From NCBI GenBank assembly GCA_021413585.1, contig JAIOQB010000212.1, positions 1 through 50,618 on the forward strand: DNA of 50,618 nt, given 5' to 3'. How positions within the stretch are numbered: position 1 is the first letter of the stretch; every line of letters starts with the position of its first letter. The notes under the pieces were generated by a model. That model did no database searches, was not told the origin of the DNA, and saw only the letters and a list, made by a program, of their open reading frames with translations. Positions 16,398-23,564 of this stretch are shown one piece after another. The position numbers were made by a program, and so were the translations under genes. The DNA is from Planctomycetia bacterium (GTDB lineage: Bacteria; Planctomycetota; Planctomycetia; Pirellulales; UBA7805).

Positions 16398-16943
16398 ATG
16401 ACAACAACTCTTGCCGACGTGCAAACGATTGCACCTGCCCCGGTTTTACCTGTCGCCCCTGTTTCGCTTCCGATCATCGACGCCGACGATCAACACCGCG
16501 AAGCCTTCCGCCTGAAAATGGCGGGGGAGAAACCGGCCGAAATTGCCCAGCGATTCGGCGTTGACGTATCAACGGTCTATCGGTGGTTTGAAAAACACCG
16601 GGAAGCCTATCGCCTAACCCTGGAGAACAGTACCAGCGTCAACATTATTGCGGACGAAGTAGCACGCTTAGACTCTCTGGAGCGGGACGCCCTAAAGAGT
16701 GCTGAGCAGTCAATTAGCGAACGGGCGAAACAGGGGCACCGTCGCATTGCTTTGCAGGCCATGAAAGCCCGCCAGCAGCTTTTGCTAGAGTGCGGGGTGA
16801 TTCCCAAAGAGCCCACGAAAATCTATAGCGTCGTGAGCCAAATGAAACCGTCCGAATTGCAAGAGACGGCGGGGCGACAGCGGACAGACGATGAAATCCG
16901 CCAAGACCTTGTTAGACTGTTGGGGGAAGATACGACAGTCTGA
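16398..16943 (+). CDS. HTH protein, terminase-small-subunit-like
   Basis: A 181-residue protein with GGAG nine bases before ATG 16398. Residues of about 35-72 are a helix-turn-helix of the Hin/TerS type: A-F-R-L-K-M-A-G-E-K-P-A-E-I-A-Q-R-F-G-V then S-T-V-Y-R-W-F-E-K-H. The rest is helical and charged, with no catalytic motif, and ends D-D-E-I-R-Q-D-L-V-R-L-L-G. This build resembles phage small terminase subunits and HTH_23/29 proteins, but no large terminase follows. TerS-only arrangements are known in phage satellites, where they redirect helper packaging. That reading is inference. The stop lies four bases from the convergent LRR gene. Confidence 0.55.
   Translation: MTTTLADVQTIAPAPVLPVAPVSLPIIDADDQHREAFRLKMAGEKPAEIAQRFGVDVSTVYRWFEKHREAYRLTLENSTSVNIIADEVARLDSLERDALKSAEQSISERAKQGHRRIALQAMKARQQLLLECGVIPKEPTKIYSVVSQMKPSELQETAGRQRTDDEIRQDLVRLLGEDTTV
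16419..16434. repeat. Element palindrome GTGCAA-N4-TTGCAC, copy 4
   Basis: GTGCAAACGATTGCAC lies within codons 8-13 of the TerS-like gene, 20 bases after its start codon, where a bound protein could block transcription or an RNA hairpin could affect translation. Confidence 0.7.
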
Positions 16944-16947
16944 ATAA

Positions 16948-17763
16948 TCAGCGTTCAATCTTGCAATTCGGCAGTGCCGTTGTGAGTCTTTGAACCTCTT
17001 TGTCGTTCACCTGCGTATTGGCCAATCTAAGACTTATCAGATTCGTCATTTTGTTCAATGCTGATAGGTCTTTGACCTGCGTGTCGTTAAGGTAAAGAAA
17101 ACGCAGATTCTTCAAAGAACTCAACGGCGAAAGGTCGTTCACCTGCGTGTTGTTAAGAACAAGTGAGTCTAATTGCGTCAATCCGGCCAAGGGCGATAGG
17201 TCTTTTACTTGTGTCTTACTAAGGTTGAGCGATACAAGATTCGTCATTGTGGCCAAGGGCCTTAAATCGCTCACCGGGCTACCAGAAATAACGACGCTAT
17301 GTAAATTGTTCAAAGGGGCCAGGGGCGTCAGGTCTTTTACCTGCGAATTGTTTTGCAGCCAAAGCTGTTTTAGGCTCGTCGCCTTGTCCAACTGTGATAG
17401 GTTGCTCACTTGCGTTGTGTGTAGGGCAAGTACTTCCAAATGAGGTAATTTAGCTAGCGGTGAAAAATCTTTGGGCTGACTTTTGATTAAAAAAAGTCTT
17501 GTGACGCTCGGATACTGGACAAGGGGCGACAAATCACTTGCTCCAGAATGGAGCCATATTTGCTTTACGTCACCCGTAGTTTCGTCAAAGCTTACCGTTC
17601 CGTCTATTTTGCTTATCTCGGCAGCGATTTGTCGATGCCGCAATCCTTGTTTTAGCTGAATCCCAAACCATACGAAGAAAATGCTCGCAAGCACCAACAA
17701 AACGAGCGTCCGCAATCGGTACTGAAACCAGCGGCGTTTGGGTTTGGGCGGTGGTTCGATCAT
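16948..17763 (-). CDS. Membrane-anchored leucine-rich-repeat protein
   Basis: A 271-residue protein. Residues 10-32 are a planctomycete-type anchor (W-F-Q-Y-R-L-R-T-L then a transmembrane helix). From about residue 75 to the end run eight to nine leucine-rich repeats of about 22-23 residues of the internalin-like pattern L-x-x-L-x-L-x-x-T-Q-V-x-D-L-S-P-L. The repeats are regular, and the T-Q-V-[KN]-D-L units suggest recent expansion. LRR domains bind proteins; the ligand is unknown. It is preceded 30 bases upstream by another minus-strand membrane-protein gene and ends convergently with the TerS-like gene. Confidence 0.8.
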   Translation of the reverse strand: MIEPPPKPKRRWFQYRLRTLVLLVLASIFFVWFGIQLKQGLRHRQIAAEISKIDGTVSFDETTGDVKQIWLHSGASDLSPLVQYPSVTRLFLIKSQPKDFSPLAKLPHLEVLALHTTQVSNLSQLDKATSLKQLWLQNNSQVKDLTPLAPLNNLHSVVISGSPVSDLRPLATMTNLVSLNLSKTQVKDLSPLAGLTQLDSLVLNNTQVNDLSPLSSLKNLRFLYLNDTQVKDLSALNKMTNLISLRLANTQVNDKEVQRLTTALPNCKIER

Positions 17764-17793
17764 CGTGTGCCCCGTCTTCCAAGCTGTGGGCGG

Positions 17794-18084
17794 TCAAGCC
17801 GTATGAACATTGGGAGCCAGCAAAAGGGCCGCAAAGATGAGTGCATTAAGAAATGCGAGTATCAGTGCGAGTGTCGTCGACGAATCTGTAGGTTTGTGCC
17901 GAATCCGCTCCACAATGGAGACTCCAAGTTCTACAAAGATAACCACGCTTAGGACGCTAATAACAAAGACTTGAAGCGACGGCCTTGTTTCCAACGCATC
18001 ACCGTGCAATCCCGTCGCCATCAAACCCAAGATGAATACGACGTTGAAAGCACTTCCAATAGCCACGACAGTCAATGCTCGCAT
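17794..18084 (-). CDS. Small multi-pass membrane protein
   Basis: A 96-residue protein with three hydrophobic helices at about residues 5-24, 38-59 and 70-90, and little else. The first loop (H-G-D-A-L-E-T-R-P-S) and the second (R-I-R-H-K-P-T-D-S-S-T-T) are hydrophilic. I recognise no family. It lies 30 bases upstream of the LRR gene on the same strand and probably shares its transcript. Confidence 0.55.
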   Translation of the reverse strand: MRALTVVAIGSAFNVVFILGLMATGLHGDALETRPSLQVFVISVLSVVIFVELGVSIVERIRHKPTDSSTTLALILAFLNALIFAALLLAPNVHTA

Positions 18085-18207
18085 CGGTCACTCTTGGGCG
18101 ACAAGCCAAAAACAGGGTCGAATTATTGGTATATCCTGAATCTACCTAGAAATCCTGCCGTCGGGTAAGCAGCTTTGTGTGTTTGGAAAAAAACTTTTTC
18201 CGATTTC

Positions 18208-18798
18208 CTAGCTGGCCAGGATGGCATAGATCGTCGGCCGCGATAAGGCAAGAGTCGCGGCTATCGCTACGATGGATTCCCCGTCCCGCTTCAATTGTTT
18301 GACGGTTTTCACTTGAACGGCCGTGACTTTCTTCGCAACGCCCGCTTTGGAGCCGCCCCAGCGTTTGCCTTGGGAGCGGGCAGCAGCTTGCCCGGCCGCG
18401 ATTCTCTCACCCCGGACTTCCGTTTCGTAGGCCGCGACAGAGGCCAGCACGTTAGCCATTAGACGCCCTGCGGCGGTCCCCAGGTCAACGCCATCCTTCA
18501 ATGAAATCAGCCCTACCTTGCGGGCCGATAGCTCTTCAAATAACGCCGTTAAACCGCTGGCGGTTCTGCCGAGTCGATCCATTCGCCATACCACTACGCT
18601 GGCCACCCTGCCCGCTCGCACGTCAGATTCGAGCTTATTCCAGCCCGGCCGATCCATTGTCTTTCCGGTCATTTTGTCGCGATACCATCGCACCGGGGTA
18701 TCCTGTGCCTTTGCCCAGCGTTCCAGGTCCGGCAATTGGCTCCGCGTGTCTTGCTTGCTAGTTGAAACGCGAACGTAAATCGCAACGTGTTTGGACAT
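18208..18798 (-). CDS. Serine recombinase (resolvase/invertase family), complete
   Basis: A 196-residue resolvase with a complete catalytic domain: Y-V-R-V-S-T (Ser nucleophile), a W-Y-R-D-K-M-T-G segment, V-V-V-W-R-M-D-R-L-G-R, and the family's usual long E helix (L-M-A-N-V-L-A-S-V-A-A-Y-E). The C terminus carries a helix-turn-helix (I-V-A-I-A-A-T-L-A-L-S-R-P-T-I-Y). The ATG at 18798 follows GGGAGTC. Such enzymes resolve cointegrates or invert segments at short palindromic sites. It faces away from the integrase side of the element. It is unlike the shorter resolvase at 13360, so the island holds two different serine recombinases besides the integrase. Confidence 0.9.
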   Translation of the reverse strand: MSKHVAIYVRVSTSKQDTRSQLPDLERWAKAQDTPVRWYRDKMTGKTMDRPGWNKLESDVRAGRVASVVVWRMDRLGRTASGLTALFEELSARKVGLISLKDGVDLGTAAGRLMANVLASVAAYETEVRGERIAAGQAAARSQGKRWGGSKAGVAKKVTAVQVKTVKQLKRDGESIVAIAATLALSRPTIYAILAS

Positions 18799-19197
18799 AG
18801 CGGCGACTCCCAAGAAAATGATTGACCAATGCAGGGAGTCTAGCCGGAAGCGGGCCGAATGTCAAGTTTCAACTGTAGATAAAACTTTACAATCGACGAA
18901 AATCAGAATGGCCCGTTATGCCCGCAAAAAAGAGGCTTGCGAATCGCGATTGCGGGGCGAGTTGATACTTTACAAAACGGCGGGCCGACGAATGCCCAAA
19001 GAGAATTGCCCATTAGCAGCGTTACCACGGGCGGGGAGCAGGGTAGCCGCTCCCGTTAAAAAGTCGCTACCCCGCTCAACCACGCCCGCTCACGTCCAAA
19101 CCGCCCCGCCAAAAAAAGAGGGGTGGGGGGGGCGTGTCCAAAATTGGCACAGGCGTTGCGATAACCCCCGACTTGCGTATTTTTTTCCGTCCGAAAA
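18799..19197. other. Non-coding stretch of the island with G-rich run
   Basis: No convincing gene. A plus-strand frame through it is long but unlike any family and overlaps the resolvase start. A very G-rich run (GGGGTGGGGGGGGCG near 19121-19135) and an inverted pair GCGGGGAGCAGGGTAGC / GCTACCCCGC (about 19031-19077) are the only structures noticed. It is the best candidate for a cis-acting site such as an origin or packaging site, but nothing proves this. Confidence 0.4.
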
Positions 19198-19665
19198 TCA
19201 GGTTTCCGCTAAGGCACGCTCCCTGCTATGGCTATCCTCGAATGCCCGAATGTCGCGTTCTAGCGTGCTGACTCGTCGCGGCTTCGACGGGGCAACGGCC
19301 GGATGATCGACCTTCCAATCCTGAATAAACGCCAACGCATCGTCTTTCGTTAGGCAGGTCATCAATCCGCAACTCCAACCGCAATTGATATTGGCCCGCT
19401 CGGCATCATCGAAAACTTCGCAGCGGCCGTGAATCGTCAACGATTCGAGCCCGTAAGTCTCGGCATAGCGGTCTAACATTTTTTGCCGTGCGGTTTCTTG
19501 ATCGCTGGCGTAAATCATGCAGGATCGGAAGGGAGTCCCCCGAAAAAGATAAAACTTTTGCACGGCACGGGGCCGATTGGCTTTCAATTCGGCAAGGTCG
19601 TTCTCTAGTTCCTGAATCTTGCGGTCGAAATCCGCTCGCGTTTGCAGGCCGTTTAGAATGCTCAT
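19198..19665 (-). CDS. Unrecognised protein, last gene of inward operon
   Basis: A 155-residue soluble protein. Residues of about 8-34 form a coiled coil (R-K-I-Q-E-L-E-N-D-L-A-E-L-K-A-N), followed by a mixed region with K-F-Y-L-F-R-G-T-P-F and later N-I-N-C-G-W-S-C-G-L-M-T-C, a cysteine cluster that might bind metal. The ATG at 19665 is preceded by AAAGG. It is the promoter-distal member of a run of six minus-strand genes from 21222 to here. I recognise no family. Confidence 0.6.
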   Translation of the reverse strand: MSILNGLQTRADFDRKIQELENDLAELKANRPRAVQKFYLFRGTPFRSCMIYASDQETARQKMLDRYAETYGLESLTIHGRCEVFDDAERANINCGWSCGLMTCLTKDDALAFIQDWKVDHPAVAPSKPRRVSTLERDIRAFEDSHSRERALAET

Positions 19666-19669
19666 TTTG

Positions 19670-19990
19670 TTACCTTTCAATTAATTGACAATGGTTCCGG
19701 CTTCGCTGCCGAAACGTGCGGGACAAAGACTCTCGATCCATTTTGAAATGCTTAAAATCGGACGGGGGAAGGGCTCGCAAGACCTTGCCGGGCAAATCGC
19801 TCAACGCGAAACCGTCATTGCCACGAATCACCCGAACGCGAGTCAATAAGACCTGGCTACGTTCGCAGCTATTCAACTTCTCTTGCCATAGCCGCGACGT
19901 AGCCACGTTGATCGACGGGCCGTAGAACGCCGCAACGTGGTTTCTTCGCTGGCCGATCATGCGGAAGTAAAAAATATAGACGTTCTGCAT
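19670..19990 (-). CDS. Unrecognised small basic protein
   Basis: A 106-residue basic protein with M-I-G-Q-R-R-N-H-V-A-A-F-Y-G-P-S-I-N-V-A-T and an Arg/Ser/His-rich tail. It lies 18 bases after the preceding operon gene and four bases before the next start, and this tight packing is the main support for it being real. No family is recognised; a nucleic-acid-binding role would fit the charge but is a guess. Confidence 0.5.
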   Translation of the reverse strand: MQNVYIFYFRMIGQRRNHVAAFYGPSINVATSRLWQEKLNSCERSQVLLTRVRVIRGNDGFALSDLPGKVLRALPPSDFKHFKMDRESLSRTFRQRSRNHCQLIER

Positions 19991-20008
19991 AGGGTGCCTA
20001 CGATTGCA

Positions 20009-20341
20009 CTAATACCCGTCCGGGCGTTGCCACGGGAACAGCGAATCGAATTGCTCATTCGGATCGTTGACCGTGCGGGCGGATTTATTTGCATCGACTT
20101 TGACCGGCAACGGTTCGGGGCCAAAAAACATAGCATCAAAGCATTCGTTCGGATCATCGGCAACCGATTTTTGCACGGCCCGTTTCTGAGCTTGTGCGAT
20201 TTCTGCCGGGGTGCAACGCCTAAACTGTTTTGGCGACAGTAGCCCAAAAGGCGATTGCACCATTTTTTGAATCTCAATCTTGCCGGCATCGCCAACGCAA
20301 AGAACCTTGGCAGACTGGCGGGATTTATTCTCGCGACTCAT
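20009..20341 (-). CDS. Unrecognised small protein with two DPNE-x-F-D motifs
   Basis: A 110-residue protein with a strong ribosome site (GGGAGGA) before ATG 20341. It overlaps the end of the upstream gene by 17 bases. Two short similar motifs, D-D-P-N-E-C-F-D-A-M-F-F and N-D-P-N-E-Q-F-D-S-L-F-P, about 25-30 residues apart, suggest an internal duplication or a tandem interaction peptide. The N-terminal half is basic (S-R-E-N-K-S-R-Q-S-A-K). No family is recognised. Confidence 0.55.
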   Translation of the reverse strand: MSRENKSRQSAKVLCVGDAGKIEIQKMVQSPFGLLSPKQFRRCTPAEIAQAQKRAVQKSVADDPNECFDAMFFGPEPLPVKVDANKSARTVNDPNEQFDSLFPWQRPDGY

Positions 20342-20570
20342 TTTCTTCCTCCCATTTTCTGAAATTAGCTTCAACCATCTTGAAAATTGCGATCATAAAT
20401 TGATTGACCCGAACGCCCCGCATTGCCAGCGGCTTAACAAGTTTCATCGCAGGCGGGTCGTCGCAATCGGGCATTGACCCCGTATCAAATACAATTAGGC
20501 CGTCGAAATTGGATCGGCTGACAAGTTCTTGAACGAGTTCCCAGCAAGTGGCCTCTTCTAGCGGATTCAT
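20325..20570 (-). CDS. Unrecognised small acidic protein
   Basis: An 81-residue protein in the six-gene operon. It starts M-N-P-L-E-E-A-T-C-W-E-L-V and overlaps its upstream neighbour by four bases and its downstream neighbour by 17. The segment F-D-G-L-I-V-F-D-T-G-S-M-P-D-C-D-D-P-P is acidic and could bind a metal, but I recognise no family. Confidence 0.55.
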   Translation of the reverse strand: MNPLEEATCWELVQELVSRSNFDGLIVFDTGSMPDCDDPPAMKLVKPLAMRGVRVNQFMIAIFKMVEANFRKWEEENESRE

Positions 20571-20887
20571 TTTTTCACCAACTTCGCTACATAGGCCCGG
20601 CATTCATCGACTTGGCAAATCAAGTGTTCCAGCATCAGGCGGCGTTCGTCGTTAATATGCATGAGCGTTGCCGCGATAAACTCGCAGGCGTCAGCCTTAT
20701 GCAACGTCCGATGCAGTTGGTTTCGTTGAAAAGTGGCAAGCGTTGCGGGGCCGATGGGCAGAATATGTGTAACGCGGCCGGGGGCACGATTCACGGCTCG
20801 CACAAAAGCCGATTTCCTGTCGCGGGCCAGCACGGTTTGGCATTGCGGCCCTGTCGGAGTAACGCACGTAGCAAGGTAGACATTCAT
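20567..20887 (-). CDS. Unrecognised small protein
   Basis: A 106-residue protein, second in the operon. It overlaps the preceding gene by four bases and the following one by four bases, typical of translational coupling. It starts M-N-V-Y-L-A-T-C-V-T-P-T-G and contains F-I-A-A-T-L-M-H-I-N-D-E-R-R-L-M-L-E, a probable helix. The N-terminal strand pattern with conserved-looking basic residues gives no family hint. Confidence 0.55.
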   Translation of the reverse strand: MNVYLATCVTPTGPQCQTVLARDRKSAFVRAVNRAPGRVTHILPIGPATLATFQRNQLHRTLHKADACEFIAATLMHINDERRLMLEHLICQVDECRAYVAKLVKK

Positions 20888-21222
20888 CGTCGGTGGGCCT
20901 CCATTGCCTGGACGATTCCCAACCCGTCGAAAACGCTATTGCCGGGCGATGGCGACGAATGCGAACCGAGTTCCCAACTTTCCAGGCGTTCGTGAGTAGC
21001 GTTGGGAATCGTGTGGCCAGCGGCCTGGACATACTCGGCGACGATCAACGCCGATTTTTCTACCGCCTGTCGCGTTGCCGTTACGTCTTTGTATTCACGA
21101 CGTAGGCATTCGATGATTGCAGGTGCGGCGGAAAGAGCTTCAGCAGGCGACAAACACGCTATGTCAATCTGAGCGTGTTTTAGAACGATGCCACGCAATG
21201 CGGGCGAGAGAATCACAGGCAT
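20884..21222 (-). CDS. Unrecognised protein, first gene of inward operon
   Basis: A 112-residue, mainly helical protein (S-P-A-E-A-L-S-A-A-P-A-I-I-E-C-L-R-R-E-Y) that opens the minus-strand operon from the right end of the element. AAGGTG lies just upstream of its ATG at 21222. The promoter should lie in 21223-21433, between this gene and attR. No family is recognised. Confidence 0.55.
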   Translation of the reverse strand: MPVILSPALRGIVLKHAQIDIACLSPAEALSAAPAIIECLRREYKDVTATRQAVEKSALIVAEYVQAAGHTIPNATHERLESWELGSHSSPSPGNSVFDGLGIVQAMEAHRR

Positions 21223-21337
21223 GGAAGCACCTTAGTTAGCTAGAAATTGAGCGTAAGAACGCCAAAAGCTAATCTAAGGTTGGGGTCGCTTGACCCTGTT
21301 CGCGGGTGAACCCTCTGAACGCCCGCATTGTACTACA

Positions 21338-21357
21338 TTTGACAGTTTTTGACAATT
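21338..21357 (+). promoter_or_regulatory. Right-end candidate integrase arm sites
   Basis: TTTGACA at 21338 and again at 21348, 10 bases apart in the same orientation, with N3 between them. The identical arrangement occurs at 11186/11196 near the left end. The pair lies 76 bases inside the right core; the left pair begins 84 bases inside its core. Confidence 0.6.
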
Positions 21358-21433
21358 CTGAATTGCTTGGAACAAACAGATATTCGCAACTGCAATCGCC
21401 GTAACGGAGTTGCGATTCCCATAGCGAACGTGT

Positions 21434-21475
21434 CTCATAATCCCTTGGTCCCAGGTTCGAGTCCTGGCGGGCCTA
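21434..21475 (+). repeat. attR core (duplicate of tRNA 3' half)
   Basis: Exact 42-base duplicate of 11060-11101. No D arm or acceptor 5' strand precedes it, so it is not a tRNA gene. The broken permease gene begins 29 bases later. Confidence 0.93.
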
Positions 21476-21504
21476 TTTCTTTTTTCGTTTGCCACTGCCG
21501 AATT

Positions 21505-22928
21505 ATGCCGCGCGATCAACTCTTCGCCACGAAATCGTTGGCCGTGCTGTTGAAGGAGATGGCCGGCGCGCAGCGGTTGCGGCGCGTGCTGGGGGGGCCG
21601 CCGCCCGGGAATATACCGGCCCCTCGCTGATGGTTTCCTATCTCGTGGCGGGCGTCACCTGCGTTTTTGCGGCGCTATGCTATGCGGAGTTTGCCTCCAT
21701 GGCGCCGGTGGCGGGAAGTGCCTACACGTACGCCTACGCAACGCTCGGAGAGCTGGCGGCGTGGATCATCGGCTGGGATCTCATTCTGGAATACGCAGTC
21801 GGCGCGGCGACCGTGGCCAACGGCTGGTCCGGCTATTTTCAAAGCGTGTTGGCGGACTGGGGCATCGTACTACCGAAGGCCTGCTGTAACGGGCCGATCG
21901 GCTATAAGTCGGGCGTGTTTCATCTGACCAACTCGTATGTCAACCTGCCCGCGCTGGTCATTGTGACGATCATCACGGCGGTATTGATCTGGGGAGTTCA
22001 AGAGAGCGCGAAGCTCAACTCGCTCTTGGTGTTTATCAAGGTTGCGGCGATCGTGTTTGTGGTTCTCGTCGGTGCGTTCTATATCAATCCGGCCAACTGG
22101 CATCCGTTTGCTCCGTTCGGTTGGACCGGGATCAGTTTCTTCGGCATTCCGATTTGCGGGCAAACGAATGCCGGCGGTGAACCCGTGGGCATGCTGGCGG
22201 GGACGGCGATCATTTTTTTCGCCTACATCGGCTTCGACGCGGTCTCAACCCACGCCGAAGAGGCGATCCGCCCGCAGCGCGACGTGCCCATTGCCATCCT
22301 CGCTTCGCTGATCATCTCCACGGTGCTGTATGTGGCGGTGGTGGCGGTGCTCACGGGCATGGTTCCCTCCAGCACGCTCAGCAAAGACGCCGGCGTGGCC
22401 GATGCGTTTGCGCAAAAGGGGCTCCCTTGGGCGGAGTTCATCGTGGCCAGCGCCGGCGTGGCGGGGATTACGTCGGCACTGTTGGTGATGATGCTTAGCG
22501 CGCCGCGGGTGATTCTTGCCATGGCCCGAGATGGCCTGTTGCCGGAGCGGTTCTTTGCCGATATTCACCCTCGCTTTCGCACGCCGTGGAAGAGTACGCT
22601 GGTGTTGGGGATCGCGATTGGAGCGATGGCCGGCTTGCTGCCAATCGACGCGTTGCTTCATTTAGCAAACATCGGCACGCTGCTGGCCTTCGTCATCGTC
22701 TGCACCGCCGTGCTGGTGATGCGGAGGACGAATCCCGCGGCCACGCGGCCGTTTCGCTGCCCTTGGTCGCCCGTGATCCCCAGCCTGGGGATTGCGTGTT
22801 GCCTGCTGCTGATGTTCTCGCTCCCCGCGGCCAATTGGTGGCGGCTGGTGATCTGGCTTGTTTTGGGCCTGATCGTCTACTTCAGCTATGGCTACTGGAA
22901 TAGCCGCGTGCGACGCGGGCTGGAGTAA
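21505..22928 (+). pseudogene. CAT-type amino-acid permease with internal deletion and frameshift
   Basis: A cationic-amino-acid-transporter-like APC permease in two frames. The normal N terminus M-P-R-D-Q-L-F-A-T-K-S-L then L-R-R-V-L-G-G is read from ATG 21505 and runs into a stop at about 21630. From about 21600 the next frame reads A-A-A-R-E-Y-T-G-P-S-L and continues as the permease (E-F-A-S-M-A-P-V-A-G-S-A-Y-T-Y, I-G-W-D-L-I-L-E-Y) to 22928. Relatives have about 20-25 residues of TM1 (G-I-G-A-x-I-G-T-G-I-F-V-L-T-G) between these parts; they are absent here. The junction lies in a run of seven G. TM1 carries the substrate-binding glycine motif, so the product is probably non-functional. A shorter product could start at ATG 21630. 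Confidence 0.8.
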
Positions 22929-23564
22929 TGCCCGCGGAGATCCTAGCGATCTTTGCAACCTGTTAAGGCCTGTTAGGTTACACGATTTCCGCGACTGAAC
23001 CCTGGAGGGCTTGGGGACTTCTCACAGCTCCCCGGTCCCTGCTCAAAGCCGACAGCCGATAGCCGATAGCCGCCAGTCTATCCGAAGCGAAAACTTTTTG
23101 ATTTTGGTGGTTGCAATTCGACCACCCCCCCGCTATCTTGGCCTCTAAGTCAACCGGCTCCAGAGATTGAGCCGGGGCTTTAACCAAGGAATCGCCAGTC
23201 AGATTTAAGAAAAGCTGTCCGGGTTCTCCCAGGTAACTCTGCGCATTGCGCGGGCGTTGGCCTTCGTTGGAGATTCCAGGCAGCTTTTTTCGTTGACCAC
23301 TCGGTCAGTCGCCGGCCCGCTGGCAGCAGGCTCCCCTCGTTCCGCTCTCTGGCGGGCGTGGATCCATCCCCTGCCGCCAATTTCCCACGGTCCGGCAACC
23401 GCAACCTTCGCAGTGGCAACGGCACGCGCCATGACCCGGCTTCGGTGATTCAAAAAATAGCAAACAGGCAACACGAGCGAGTCAAACGGAATAGGTAATA
23501 GGTCGGCACCAACTACTAAGACAAACACTTCCAGATGCACTACATGTTCAGGGAGCAAACTTCT
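22929..23564. other. Intergenic region before PEP-CTERM gene
   Basis: About 640 bases with no supported gene. Minus-strand frames cover part of it but look like shadows of GC-rich DNA. I see no terminator or known riboswitch. The AAAAATAGCAAACAGG stretch near 23453 is the only AT-rich block and could hold the promoter of the gene at 23565. Confidence 0.4.

Noticed and set aside
18791..19306. Plus-strand 171-residue frame between the resolvase and the inward operon
   Set aside because: It overlaps the start of the resolvase and the end of an operon gene on the other strand; basic, no domain. Kept as uncertain, not annotated.
21434..21475. Second tRNA gene
   Set aside because: Only the 3' half of the tRNA is present, with no D arm or acceptor 5' strand. 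It is an attachment-site duplicate.
23205..23558. Open minus-strand frame between permease and PEP-CTERM gene
   Set aside because: No family resemblance and no ribosome site; sits across the probable promoter of the PEP-CTERM gene.
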